Below, in pieces: positions 11,276-24,270 of a stretch of DNA of 64,000 bases (its first letter is position 1; each line of letters starts with the position of its first letter). The translations under genes were made by a program, and so were the position numbers. The notes beneath the pieces are model-generated. The model made no database searches. It was not told the DNA's origin and worked only from the letters and a program-made list of their open reading frames with translations. Source of the stretch: Piper betle (lineage: Eukaryota > Streptophyta > Magnoliopsida > Piperales > Piperaceae); contig JAURVB010000190.1 in the NCBI GenBank assembly GCA_033002965.1, positions 62,001 through 126,000 on the forward strand. Direction: 5' to 3'.

Positions 11276-14200
11276 TAGACTTCATCTTCCGCTAATCCAA
11301 GAGAAGAAAGAAATAAAAAATATTAAATCAAAATAAGTTGGACCTTATACTGCTCGAGTCAAAGCTCTGTCTCTAATAAAAAAGATAGAATTTATATATT
11401 TTTTTCATGAAATAAGCCTAAATTATAATCAATTATATATATAATATTGGACGCACAATGTGATTTTTGAAACAAAATTTTGGAGTAAAATTTAGCTAAA
11501 AAAGTTTAAAGGTACGGAAAAATCAACTTAATTCTAATCTTGCTCTAACTCAAAAGGGTTCCACTATTAATAGACTCGACTCAAATTGGAGGCAAACGAG
11601 TTGGATTCGACCAACCCAAGCCTTTGATCTAATGCATGGCCGGATATGTGCCCAATAGACTTCTCTAGTGTTAAATCTTCTTTTGCAATCTAGAATTTAA
11701 ATTGATTAATTAATGGTATGTGCCTAATTGGGGGGTGTGGAATTACAGCTGACCATGCGTGTTAATATTAACATTTTGTGTGATTCATTAATATTAGCTT
11801 TATGTTTTTTTGCCAAGCAATATAATTATTAGCTATTATTCTATAGTGAACTGAGCTTAATTTCTCGCACAAGAAAGTTTTCCAGACTATCATGTTCCGT
11901 GCATGGAGTTGATTCGAGTCTTTGTTGCCATTCAGAAGAAAATAAGTACTCCTGGGTCCAACACCGTTCTTTCTTTCTTAGTCTAACTCATATGCTTCTG
12001 GCATCCAAATTGATCATTAATCCTTTGTTGTATTTTTTGTTTTTGCAGTTTGCAACGATAAGGTGTTATTAGCTCCACCTACCTGAGAGATTATGAACCA
12101 CGCAGCATGGACTTGGTGAAGCATGAATCCTATTTTGAGCGATTGCTTCTTGGAAGCTTCATTTCTCTCGAATGAATATCTCACACACACATGTATATAT
12201 ATGCATGAAAATGTACAAACATATGCATTTTTTCATGCATATATACAGACCAAAACCATGATATTAGTAGATCTAGGTAAGAAAAATAAATCATATATAA
12301 TTATTATGTGTTGTTTTAGAATCTTTTGTGGTCATCTTGGTTTGTTGTTATTGGCAAGGTTGGATGCAAAGCCATTAAATCTCGAGTTTGAGGCTTGGAC
12401 TCCGTCCCACAACCTTGCAGCATATATTTTTATTCCATCTAAAGCCCCCCCATGCTACCAACTATCCTCAATCCATGTTATGTTTTTTATTTTGTTGTTG
12501 TTGCTGATTTGTTATAACTTTACCGTATTGAATTATATCAATTGCGATAATTTTAATTATGTCTCACATTTAATACCTATTGGGGTAAGATCCAATTTAT
12601 CATAAAGAATAGACTATAAATCTTCAACTTCAAATAACTACTTTTAAAGAGGCAACTTAATATATTAGTTTGTAATTTAAATCGGGTCACTATATATGAT
12701 ATAAGAACAAATTAGTTTTGTATTAAATAATAAGTTGAGTTAGTATATTAGATGGTGGGTTAAATTAATGACGTACGCTAGATTGCTAGTCATAGGCCAA
12801 AGAAGCCACCTAAGCTAGGGCTAATTATAGACCAAATTTTGGAGACGAAAATTTTTAATATAAGTGGATTGTAATCACCTCAATTTAGTCTCATTGGATA
12901 AAATCTGGTTTATTAGTGAGAATTAAATATAAAATTTTAAATTTAATTAACTATTTTTAAAGAGATAATTTAATCACATTAATTTACACTTTAGGTTAGT
13001 TTGTTAGACCAACGCCTAGTTTCAACCCATGAAAATGTTATTGAAGAAAAAAACGAGTAATCTATCTAAAAGATGAACAAAGAACTCACAAGGTGTTCCG
13101 CCAAGTACTTATTTTTCATACTTGATAAAGAATTATAATTTCTTATTAGAACGTCAAAAATTACAACCACGATTCTCCCCCTAAAGGCACAAAACCCTTG
13201 TGTTCATCCTCACTTCAATTGAAATATATACCTTTTAATATAGAAATCTAATCATATTGCTCAACTCACAAATAAATAGGCAACTACTCTTATTAATAAA
13301 AAGAGAACCCAATATTAATCTGAGATTAAAAGTAAGAGAATAAACCAATCAAAATATTAAAAAAATCTAAAAATTTAAATAAAAATGCCTCCTGTAGAGG
13401 GTCATGCAAATCTCACTGACTTCAAATTCAAATCTCACTGACTTCAATTTCTTAAAATATAGTAATAATATTTTTTGCATTAGAATGTCATAGGTTCAAA
13501 CCTGACTAACCTTAATTTATAATTTCCTACTAATAAGAGTATGTTTAATTGTCCTGAAAAAATATAATAAAAAAATAAATAATTATAATTTATCTTTTCA
13601 TTTAAATAGGATATATATCTCTAGAGTCAATCACACTTGATAATTAAAATATTAAAATTTTAAAATTTATCTTATTATTCAATTAAATTTTATATATAAA
13701 ATTAAAATCTGTATGATATAGGTTATACATGGTACAATATCTTGCCTAATATATATAATAAATAAATATACAGGTACATGTGTAAACAAAGTTGGGATGA
13801 TAGACTTTGATGGTAAGTAGAAAGATATCATACATCAAACTAAGCACAGATAAAAGGAAAACCTTTTTTATTTTCTTGGAACCGACGTTTTGAGACTTAA
13901 TTATATAATATGTAGTAAAGGTACTCGGATCTGTATGGGAAAGTTAATTGTGAGGCTGTTAATCATAACTGGCATGAGCGAATATCTAGTTGTGTTGAGG
14001 TTGAATATGCCATTTTCTTCCACCGAGCAAACGTGTAAATAGGTTTGAATTAAATGTGGCATGCACAGCTTTTGACTTTATTTCCTGAGTAGTTATAGTG
14101 TAAGACTCAATCAATGACGATCAGACATGGATATGTGACCTGCCCAAGCATCCACGTATTGTATCAGTACAGTTAAATATTCTACACATCCAACATAATC

Positions 14201-16714
14201 GATGAGGATGTTGTTAATGTTCGAAGCATGCTATACCAATGTCAAAACATCTTATTTTAAAGTTTTAAGCTAAAATTAATATGCCTTTGTTTGAGAAAAG
14301 CTTCAAATTAGAAAACTATATACATAGAGGTATTGATGAAACTTTAACCGGATCATAAAGATGATAAAAATATCATCAAAACATAAACTTTTTAAGTCAA
14401 ATCACTAAAAAATAAAATTTAATAATAGAAACGTACCCGAATCATAGTTGTAATTTAATTCTTTAAATTTATAGTTAAGTCTTTCAAATTTTAACCCCAA
14501 GTTTTACATCGAAAGAATCTCTCATTTCTAATAGAGGAGAAGCTAGAAAAAAATGTCACTTGAATTTTGGGGATTATAAAAAAAATTATTTTTATTTTTT
14601 CATATTTATAATTTAGCCCATTATAAATTGAAAACAAGAAAAATGGGTCTCTAGACATATATTCTCACACTCATATTAAATCTCCATAGCCCAACAACAT
14701 TTACTTTATAATTAGATGAATTTAATTTAGTTTAATTTTTAATAATAGTATATAAAATAATAATAAATGTAAATCCAACAGGTATATATACAATGACTGA
14801 CTAATGATTTAAACTAGTTACAAAGATTATCAATGTGAAATAAAATACTATTTCCCTAATATGTTGGATGGATCAAATGCTAAGATCTCGAGAAATTCTC
14901 GAGCGAAGTATGAAGTTATTAACCTTACCTTAAAAGAGCAGTTTAATTTGCTCGGTTTCGCGTTCCGGTGGTGAGATTAATCAAGTCCTCGAGAAGCATG
15001 CAGGAAAAATAATTCAGATATATTAGTACAATAGGTGCCACAGATCTGATTCCTAGTACGGCCATTAATGTGTGAATAAGAAAGGTACGGCTTCTTGACA
15101 ATATTCTCATCGCCTATTGACTTGATCAATGGGAAACCATACGATCAAGTTGTGAAAAAAATGTAGGCATCAACCAAAGGCAAGTCTCCCAAGACGCATT
15201 ACATACCATGGCCACGTGAGTTTTGGGATCAAAGAAGAAGATACAGAGCCAGGTAAGTTTGCGAGAAAGGAGATTCCCATCGGAATGTGTGTTCCAAAGT
15301 CAATTACAAATGCATCTCGAGAGTCATTGTAAACGTGAGATTTAGCTTAACGAAGCCCAGGAGCAGTTACGAGAGAAGAATTATCACGAAAGCTTTTCGT
15401 TAGTCAAGCCATGCAGGGCCTTCACTCGGAACTATCAACTATGCATCGCGTCTCTTTTCCTAGGATCCCCTTCCCCTTCCACTAATAAATAAACAAAGAA
15501 ACAGTGAAGTAGAGAGAGTCATGACGCGTTTCCAAGTTTGCCAGGCATTTAACAGCTAGCCTTGGCCTTTGTAACCTGTTACATCAATAAAACCCTTGTG
15601 GCCAAATCCGGGAAGCTGCTCAGAAGGAGCATATTTCCATATTCTGGATTATTACATTTTTATCAGGGGACTGTAAAAGTTTGGTGTTACTGAAACTACC
15701 CATATAAATAAATCCGTTTTATACGTTTTTCTTCGTGACATAAATCTCGATTTTGGGATATCTTATATCATGTATTATGGTTAATGTTTCTGCTCAGAAG
15801 CTTCACTTGATGGAACCCATATGGTATTAACAAGAATCTGATGAATATCGAACTTCTAGATGTGATTTAAAAGACGAAAATCGAAACAGCTGTAATTAAG
15901 TGTTGATATAAGGCTTGTAGTATTCAGCAGCTTATCGTTTCCGACTGGAACATTGAATTGACTCATGTTTAATATCTAAAGACTAGCAGAATCATGTGAT
16001 TAGTAGTTACATTGGAAATATATTTAGCTGAATAATGATTAGTAGTTGTCCAAGGAAATAAATGTAAAGAGGTATGTCACAGGAGATCCAGACATGAAGA
16101 TTGCCACGCAAGAAAGAAGGGCATATACCCATGAGGCATAAGCCAGCCTTATAAAGATAACTTTATTTTTTGGAAAAGATAATTGCAACTATTAGCATTT
16201 TTTTGGACTTGGGGAAATTATATATACAGTGTTATATCTGCTCATGCATGGTTGATTCCTATAGTAATTTGAATCCAATTTTCCGAAAATGCATCTAACC
16301 AGTGTGATCAATACTTGCATAAATATTTAAGCTGAAAAAGAAATTAACCTAACAAATACACTTAGAAGTACAGTAGTGTTGAGGAAAGAGACATTTTTTG
16401 CCTCCTTTGCGTGTTAATTATAAATTGAGAATCAAAAATCAATCTGCCATGTCCTTTTTATAAGTAGTACAGTTAACCATTCCTCTCTAACCTTCACCAA
16501 CTCAAGAAAAAGTCAAGAGCAAGGTAAATAGAACTTGTTTGGCCTTGATACATTGACTAGTAAATAAATTAAGCAAACATGTGCTGTCTGCATTAATCTT
16601 TGGTAAGAACTGTATATGTCATGTTATAATTTTAAGCAATAATATCTTCTATTTCCTTTTCCATTATTTTATCCTCCCCTTCTACGTCGTGCGATCTGGC
16701 AATGAAAGCTTGCC
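11276..16714. other. Intergenic, no gene recognised
   Basis: About 5.4 kb of strongly AT-rich DNA. Open frames are short and low-complexity; the longest (12123-12605) has no recognisable domain. Two stretches near 12550-12770 and 12880-13020 resemble each other loosely, and 'ggttcaaacc' near 13494 looks like a pol III B-box without a convincing partner. The last few hundred bases are probably the ERF upstream region. Confidence 0.5.
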
Positions 16715-16720
16715 TATAAA
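16715..16720 (+). promoter_or_regulatory. TATA box for the ERF gene
   Basis: TATAAA occurs 168 bp before the ERF start codon and is followed by a purine-rich leader (agaagatcaaagaaagcc and similar). The spacing suggests transcription starting near 16745 with a 5' UTR of about 140 nt. Confidence 0.5.
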
Positions 16721-16887
16721 TGACCCATTCGCTCAACTCTCTTTTCCATCTCACACTGCACAGAGAGGAAGGCACAAGCTGCAAAGAAGATCAAAGAAAG
16801 CCAAAAGAAAGAAGAAAGCAGCACCTCTTCCAGCGTGCACTCTTTGAGTACTTGTTAGTTCTTCTTCCATTCATTTCATCCATCAAT

Positions 16888-17595
16888 ATGGGGAAGAGCA
16901 AAGTCATCAGCTGCTCACAAGGAGCCCAGCAGGAGGCTGAAGAAAAAATCCTACGAAAGCAGGTGCCTTCATCAACTATGCCTGCAAGGAAGAAGCAGTA
17001 CAAAGGTGTACGAATGAGGAGCTGGGGATCATGGGTCTCAGAGATCAGAACTCCAAACCAACAGACAAGGATCTGGCTTGGTTCATATGCCACCCCTGAG
17101 GCGGCTGCCAGGGCCTATGATGCTGCACTTTTGTGCTTGAAAGGATCCGGTGCCTCTCTCAACTTCCCTTCCTCCCTTCCAATAAACCTCCCTGATCATG
17201 ATACCATTTTGTCTCCTAAATCCATCCAGAGAGTGGCAGCAGCTGCAGCAAATGCAACAACAGGTATCATCATTGATAATAGCGTATCTTCTCCAGATGA
17301 GTCACATGTAGTAGCAGATACCACTCCTCCCTTATCATCTTCATCGTCATCTTCTCCATCTCCCTCATCATTTTCTTCTTCATCACGACTGTCTGATAAC
17401 GGCGACGAGGTTCACAAGCCATCTTTGGATAGCTCGGAGATGATAACATGCCAGATTGAGTGGCCATTGATGGACAAGAACTGGGTAGATTACGATACCT
17501 TAGATGCATTCCTATTGTTTGATCCATTACCTGCACCTCCTGCCATGGACGACTATGATGAGGAGGGAGACATCCCCTTGTGGAGTTTTTGCTGA
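16888..17595 (+). CDS. AP2/ERF transcription factor, ERF012/013/014-type (DREB-like)
   Basis: An intronless gene for a 235-aa nuclear DNA-binding protein. A single AP2/ERF domain spans about residues 37-94 and includes [33 protein letters not shown] and LNFP. The Val in SWVSEIR is the DREB-type residue at domain position 14, while position 19 is Thr instead of the usual Glu. A Ser-rich linker follows (about residues 146-170), then an acidic C-terminus ending [10 protein letters not shown]. The LWSF ending and the [11 protein letters not shown] signature point to the ERF012/013/014 branch, whose members act in stress and growth regulation by binding DRE/GCC-like promoter elements. I chose the ATG in MGKSKV because it follows the TATA box and leader at a normal distance; the open frame extends 56 codons upstream through the probable 5' UTR. 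No frame defects. Confidence 0.92.
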   Translation: MGKSKVISCSQGAQQEAEEKILRKQVPSSTMPARKKQYKGVRMRSWGSWVSEIRTPNQQTRIWLGSYATPEAAARAYDAALLCLKGSGASLNFPSSLPINLPDHDTILSPKSIQRVAAAAANATTGIIIDNSVSSPDESHVVADTTPPLSSSSSSSPSPSSFSSSSRLSDNGDEVHKPSLDSSEMITCQIEWPLMDKNWVDYDTLDAFLLFDPLPAPPAMDDYDEEGDIPLWSFC

Positions 17596-20386
17596 TCATT
17601 CATTTATTTCTTACTTACCGGATCTTATAATACATTTATTTACATATATGGAGACGCTACTGACAAATTTATGTAACTTTATGTTCATTATTTTTTAGCT
17701 AAAGAAAATAAAGCCTTGTGTTCAATCTGTAACTCAGGAGGAAATTCCTGCGAGCTACTTTTTTGTGTGGTAGTTTGCAGGAAATTCCAACACCACGTTC
17801 ACAACACATCTGGGAACTGTTTGAAAGCAATTAAATTCAATTGTCTTCTTCCATCTACTCAATTGATTTCAATTATTATAATAGTATTTGGCATGGTTTG
17901 GCCCATGCCATTGAGACTATGTATCTATGAATGAACACCAGTATTACATATTTTCTTCCTTGTATAGCAAAACGTAGTATATCTATTAGGCATTTTAGGC
18001 CCCATAACCCTCAAGCTTATGCACTAAGAGACAGATGGGTTGCCGGAAAGTGTGGCAATAGTGCACGAGCACTTTAATGATCGGAGGGAGACTAAGCTTG
18101 ACCAGGGGTGTACTAACATGGGTCTCCATTATTCCTTGGGCTGTATTTATCATATCCACATGCAGGCAGTACGTTGTTTTCAGTCTCGGCCATGGACGGG
18201 AGCCAATGATCTGATGCATTTGGTCTGCGACTCGTCATCTGGCCCCACTAGTAGAAGCCTAAAGGGATGTCGCATATTGTTCAATGTACACCACCCTCCA
18301 AATAATATAATATAAATAAACATTTAAGTTAGAACATCCACACTTAACCTGCAGATATGATCAAACTTATAATCAGCACTTATCTCACCCAACCTGGTAC
18401 AAAAAAATTTCCAGTCCATGATTACAAACGTTTAACCTAGTTGTATTTTTTTATTATTGAAGTGGTTGTAGTTTATACGGGCAGCTGTGCAGCTTGATGG
18501 AGGCCTTCAATCTTGATTCTAGTCATCACTGTGAATCTTTTGTGTTGTACAACTTGGTGAAAGTCAGATTTTCAAAGAGAAAAATCTTGTGAATGACATA
18601 AGAAAGATAAAAAAATACGTGTAAAAACGAAGCTTGTCTAGCAACAGCTAAGGGGTTTTGATGTTGGCAACAGAATCAAGATTGCAGAATGTAGAAGCAA
18701 TTGACTAAATTAAAATTTTGAAGCTGTTATTTGACAACTTATGGCTATGGATACAAGAAACAAAACGAAGCGCCTAATAACTGGCCCCTCATGTGTGCCA
18801 CGGTCACAAAAGTGAAGAGAAGACAATGTTGCAATTTCAAATTTGGACACCTTACATATTTTTCATTTCACTGACATGGGGGAGGTTGGTTATTTCAACA
18901 TCACTGCTTATTCTACCCATCCAGATCAAAATGTGATTTTGATCGGCATTATTCTTAAGTCGCATCTGATACCCAAAAAAATTATATCGTTTGATGCTGG
19001 ATGGTATGTATACTAAGTGGAATTACTTCAATGCCAACAAGTTTCTGGCTGAGATCATATTGATCTGAAACACTTGCACTAATGGATCGACCAAAGACTT
19101 GCCTACTTGAATAAATGACAGAAACTGCATGACTCATAACTTCTCTATTAAATTGAAAGTCGAACAAAGAGATGTATAATAAGGAAGCCAAATAAATGCA
19201 CAATTATCTATGTCAACACTCAAACGAGCACGTCCTGATCAATGAAAAGTGAAAACCACATAATTTAGTATAAGTCGTAAAAATAGACAGTGAATGTTCT
19301 AACCAGGAGAAGCTTATCTTTCATATTTGAAATTAACCTGGGTAAAATCCTTAAGGTATTCTCACGTCCTCAAACTTCAATTAATGAGTCTATGTAGGAG
19401 GTTCCTCGGTCAGAATGAGCTAACATATTTAACAACTTCCTCGAGAAGTGCTTTCCATCATTTCTCCAACCAAAGATTTCGTTATTACCTTCTTCGATTG
19501 GGTTAGAACATACTAAGAACAAATAGATTTCTAAGATATTGAACATTAGAACACTTAACCTTGCAGAAATTTCTGCTTCATTTATTTACTGAAAAACACA
19601 CTATAGTAGCTAACGCAGAGTAAAAGAAAAGGATATTGGATATAGTTGTATCGTTTGGTATAAGATGACTTTTCCTAGTTGTTTATAGTCACAAAGCTGT
19701 CAGCTCAAAATATGATAGAAGTGACTAATGGATCTAGCGCAAAAACAAGCAACTAGAATGGGAATGACGTGTGGTGGAACATACATTAGGTGCAAGTCAG
19801 TGGTTTTGAAACAATGAATTGCTTGTATATGATGACTACAATACGCGTGCTTGAGTCCATTTCCCTCACCGGTACATGAAATCCACATGACCACGTCAAC
19901 ATATATAATTAATCAAAGGTCGAAGACAAGTGCCAAAGCAGAAAGGAAGGTAAGTTCTGTGTAGGCATAATTATTAGACGCAAACCAAAAAAATAAGCCA
20001 TTTAATTTTGCTGGTACCGGAAAAGGACTGCCCAGGACGAAACCTGAGACGTCTGCTTGTGTGATCAGTGCAGTCCAAGCATATCGATGAATGGGCAATT
20101 AATCAAATGTACCGATATCATTCTAATGTATCTAAATTAGCACTAAGCATGCAAGCTACATGGAATCATCAACTCTCAATATGATAAGCGAATCTGATTC
20201 AACCAAATAAATATGTGGTAAATTCAAGCATCGACTACGGGAAGCTTAGATTATAATCAAATCACAAGTGAAATTATGAATTCGTAAAGAATGAGAATAA
20301 GTAAGATCACAGTGTTGATGTTACTAGATAAATCAAGAGCACAGTGTTGAAGTTGCTAATAAATCAATCACCCATCTTTGAGCTTT
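17596..20386. other. Intergenic, no gene recognised
   Basis: It starts with the probable ERF 3' UTR. The rest is AT-rich DNA with short open frames (none above 91 codons) and no recognised domain, RNA gene or clear transposon end. Confidence 0.5.
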
Positions 20387-21090
20387 CTATTGGTCTTTTT
20401 GGCCCTTACCCAAACTTCGAAATCAATGTTGGGCCATTCAGATTTCAAAAAGAACTTTAAATAATTAAAGAAAATTCGTAATAGGTGTCACATGCCTCTT
20501 TTAATTTAAAAACTAGTTCAATGAATAAAGCTTTCCTAGTAACTTATATATAAGTTACCAACAACCTCTATGACCAATGTAGGACAAATCTAACAATTCC
20601 TTTTCATACCTCGGGTATGATGGTTTGGGACGGTGACACACTTCCCTTAAATCAGAGGGCACCCATTTGAGAAACTCTCTTCAAATTATCGGGTAGAAGG
20701 AAACAACAACAATCGACGTAGACAAACCTAACTCGAACTTGACTCTCACAATAACAATCGGCGTAGGTAAACCTAACTCGAACTTGACTCTCTTCAAATC
20801 ATCAGGTGAAAGGAAACAATAACAATCGGCATAGGTAAACCCAACTCAAACTTGACTTTGATACTACTTATTGGGCCTTTTGAGCCCCTGTCAAAGCTTC
20901 GAAACCACTAACAATAATCGGCTTAGACAAACTAGACTCGACCTTAACTGTATTCAAATTCCAAAACCAAATATTATTAGTAATAGATGTCATTGACCTC
21001 TCTTAATCTAAACTCAATAACATAAAGCTATCTTATTACCTATATATAAATTATTAACCACTTCTATGATCGATATATGACAAACCCTAA
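20387..21090. repeat. Block of direct repeats adjoining the broken ELO gene
   Basis: The flanks (about 20387-20600 and 20866-21090) are imperfect direct copies sharing 'ttgggcc', a 'cttcgaaa' stretch, 'taataggtgtca' and variants, and 'cctatatataaattatta'. Between and inside them is a motif of about 50 bp repeated about four times (near 20700, 20748, 20813 and 20908) containing 'acaatcggcgtaggtaaac' and 'aactcgaacttgactct'. It looks like a degenerate mobile repeat, possibly a pair of small LTRs around a tandem array. ELO similarity stops where this block starts. Confidence 0.65.
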
Positions 21091-21103
21091 CACCTTCGTT
21101 GTT

Positions 21104-21722
21104 CACCGACACCGCAAAACTGAACACAAACTGCTCCACTCCGGCCTGTACCAGACGCTGCACAAGAAATAGTACCCGTACATCACGACGTGAACGACGG
21201 CGTTGGTGACGATCGTGACCGGTAACAGGGACTGGGAGTGATCGAGCCAGAGGTAGGACATGAGGACGACGGTGGCGTGGTGGTAGACATGGAGGAAGGA
21301 GAGGCGGCGGCGGCGGGTGGGGCCGAGGAGGATGGGAGGGTGTCGGAGAACTCGAGGAGCTTGGAGAGGTAGAAGACGTAGGCGTAGAAGAATAGGGAGC
21401 TGACGGTAGGGGTGGTGGCGGGGAAGCAGAAGAGGTGGCGCCGGCTGGGAAGGGCGGCGGCGGCGGAGAGGGAGCAGCCGGCGGCCATGAAGAATGAGAG
21501 GGAGAGTAGGAGGAGATTGTGTGCGGCGGAGATGGGGCGGAGGAGAGGCAGCGGGGAGGAGGAGGTTGAGGCGGTGGAAAATGGTGAGGGTGAGGTAGAG
21601 GACGACGGCGGCGGCGAGGAAGGTCCGGGTGGAGGCGAATGTATGCCACGGTGACCACTCGAAGGTGGCAATGGTGGGGTGGTGGACCAGTCGGCGCAGA
21701 GCTCGGCCGTGATCGCGGCCAT
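21104..21722 (-). pseudogene. ELO-family fatty-acid elongase-like gene, frameshifted and 3'-truncated
   Basis: The start is MAAITAELCADW; conserved pieces then follow in three frames: VHHPTIATFEWSPWHTFAS, PISAAHNLLLLSLSFFMAAG, FFYAYVFYLSKLLEFSDTL, the catalytic His-box segment LSFLHVYHHATVV, and VTNAVVHVVMYGYYFLC. This is the ELO family of ER membrane condensing enzymes that lengthen acyl-CoA; plant members are usually intronless and about 270-300 aa. Three single-base changes restore the frame to YYFLC: one G missing near 21687, one C extra in the run at 21553-21556, and one C missing in the run at 21334-21336 (bases as read on the coding strand). Beyond that, about nine residues are lost before QFVFSF, and similarity ends at 21104 against a repeat block, so the last part is absent. 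The homopolymer changes could be assembly errors; the 3' loss looks real. Confidence 0.75.
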
Positions 21723-22262
21723 CTTGACGCCATGGCGGCGGCGATCGGTTGACGGAGACAGGCTTGTCACCGGATCTTTGACCGACACATGAGAGATCGA
21801 ATCTAGTGGTCGTACGGTTAGACAGAGGCCACGTTGCCTCTATGATCACTAGCGTAAGATTAACAGGTCAGATTAATTTGTTGGGGCCGTTTGGTTGCTA
21901 AGGTGCGTCACACGGCTAAAATAGATTTATACTGTAAATAATATTTTATTGTGAATTTACTGTAAATTAAATGTAAATTGATTTAACATGTTAGTGATGA
22001 TAGTTGAAAATTGTTGTGAATGTAATTTATACATTATTAATAAAATTCATATAATTTGTTAAATTTATTAATTGCATCTACGTTTGTATCATAATTATTT
22101 ACCGATTAAATTAATAAATTGATAATACCATCTAACAAATTATGATAAAAAATATCTTACACTTTTTGAATTCAACTTTATAAAGTTTAAAATAAGAAAA
22201 TACAAATGTCAAAACATAATCATTGTAAATATCAAATATAAGAGTTTACACGTTTAATCATT

Positions 22263-22936
22263 GTTACAAAAATTGGCCGATTCTATTCGAAATCGGCCGA
22301 TTTCACTCGGATCGGAGGTGATCTAGATCAAAAAATATGATGAATCGGTCTTGGCTAAATCGGTATGTGAATCGGCCGATTCTCACTGATTTAAGCCGAT
22401 TTTGACCGGCGGCAAGGAAACGACGAGGGGAGACCAACGGGGTGGAGCTGGAGGGGCAATGGCGGTGGGGGACGGGGTTGGGGAGGATGGGGCAGCGGGG
22501 GACCCGGGGATAGGGCGGCGAGGGTGGCGACTAGGCGGCAAGGCAGGGGGTGAAGGGGGGGGGGGGGGGACGAGGTGGGGGCGAGGGCGAGGGGCAAGGG
22601 GGAGACGGGCGACAAGGTGGTGGGGGCGAGGAGGGGGTGATGGGAGCGGGGACGGGGTCAATGTTGACTCGATTCTAACCCGAGTAAAAAATAATAATTA
22701 ATTATAAATAATTTAAAAAAATCCGAAAAAATATAAAAAAATATTATAAAATATAATACACAGAATGAAATGTTTTATAACAAATAACCCACCAATTTTG
22801 ACTAAGTTAAAATTTTTATATATAACCGATTTGGACCGATTCAAATGAACCAATTCCTGACTGATTTATAGTGATTTGATTTGATTCAATGTCTCCCTTG
22901 AAAACTGATTCCAATTTAGATTCCAATTTTTGCAAC
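22263..22936. mobile_element. Non-autonomous TIR element with G-rich core
   Basis: The ends form a 14-bp terminal inverted repeat with one mismatch: GTTACAAAAATTGG at 22263-22276 and the complement of GTTGCAAAAATTGG at 22923-22936. Inside, repeated 'aatcggccgatt' motifs flank a sharply G-rich block (about 22395-22660) that includes a run of 15 G. The rest is AT-rich. No coding domain is present and I cannot see a clean target-site duplication. The short TIR and small size suggest a MITE, possibly hAT-like. Confidence 0.55.
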
Positions 22937-23169
22937 CATGAGTTCAATTATCTGATTGTTCTATATTAATTGAACAATTTTATCTCAATATCATGAAGTA
23001 CGATCGTTAAGCTGTAGTATTGATAAATTTATATCTTCTTCTCGTGTTGATATATAGTAAAAATTATCTTCTTTAATAGAAGTTTTTTGAACTGAGCATA
23101 TTCGTTTTGGTTGTCGTAAAATCAGATATAATTATGTAACATACAACTTGTAATCACTAGTTTTACCTG

Positions 23170-24270
23170 TGTTTTGTAAGGGATATGTAGGTAGTGTTTT
23201 CAATATGGTCAAACGAGCTTTAAGCATTCCAAACATCATTTCAATAACATTTGTTAATAATGAATGCCTATGGGTGGGGTTGGTTTTAATCACCTTCATA
23301 TTCTTTTAGGTGGTATCTAGTTTTTCGATATAAAGCCAAAAATCCAAGAAGTTAACATAGCCAACAACAACGATATAATTTTTACGTAAATAAAACAAAC
23401 ATCAGGAACCATCATAAGTAATATAGAGTATAATAGAATATTCACACAACTTCATAAGTACCTTGAGGGACAACAAGTTTATCTTCTCTTGTGACTCTAG
23501 ATTTCAAAACTCTAGCATCTGTAGCCAACCCTTTCCCAACCAACTAAGACAAATATAAAGAGCATATCAAACGAACACACAGCCATTATATTTTGTAACA
23601 AAATACCTTTCCTATTCCAATACTTGGTTGTGTCAAACCCTTTAATTAGGGCAGTGATATGTATTTTATCTATAACTTTGATACATTCCTATCACAAAAT
23701 ACAATTACATATGATTGAAGCATGTTTAAAATAAAATAAATAAAATAAAAAAATTTCAAACTTGAAAATACATTGAAGTACAGAAAGAAGCTTTCATCTT
23801 CCCTAATTTTTTTGGGAACATTTATTGGTGGATATTATAAAAAATCAGCTTCCAATGAGCAAATGATATCTAAAACCTTGTTAAAATAGTAGCTTATGGT
23901 TCATATGAAGCGACAAAAATATTGTTGAGTCACACAATAACACTTATTTTGCTCAACCATACCTAAAAAATTGTAACTTGTTCTTCTATGCATACAAATT
24001 TAGTTTCTTCTCACAAACCCCTCCTCTTTAAGATATTGCACAAGTTTAAAAAAGTTGGAGATGGCATTCTATAAACCTTACGAAAAAGTGATGGTCAATT
24101 ATCTAATAACCACCTCACATATAATCTTCCACCGGTCCTAAGTTGTCGATGGCGTTGAATTGATAGAGGTTTTCTCAAATATATTCTTCTAGTCACATTA
24201 GTGACTATAATAAGCATTTTAAACTCCTCTTCATCACTTCTATTCGAATGTGATGTTTTATAAACCTGTA
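23170..24270 (-). mobile_element. Decayed PIF/Harbinger transposase (HARBI1-like)
   Basis: On the minus strand, conserved peptides appear in order but in broken frames. An N-terminal part reads FLNLCNILKRRGL and EEQVTIF (about 24000-24100). The nuclease part reads NRKGILLQNIMAVCSFDM and FIFVLVGWE (about 23540-23620), and the C-terminal part reads NVIEMMFGMLKARLTILK (about 23190-23250). These match the order in plant PIF/Harbinger nucleases. The usual AIDGTH is seen as VIDKIH, and the usual GWEGSANDA is decayed after GWE. Many stops and frameshifts show it is dead. Sequences resembling PIF ends (GGGGCCGTTTGGTTG near 21889 and GGGGGTGTTTGGTTG near 25485) lie on both sides but in the same orientation, so I cannot assign element boundaries. 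Confidence 0.72.

Noticed and set aside
12123..12605. 160-codon plus-strand open frame
   Set aside because: AT-rich, repetitive termini and hydrophobic filler; no recognisable domain or splice context.
22383..22701. Pro- or Gly-rich open frames on both strands
   Set aside because: Product of the G-rich block in a TIR element.
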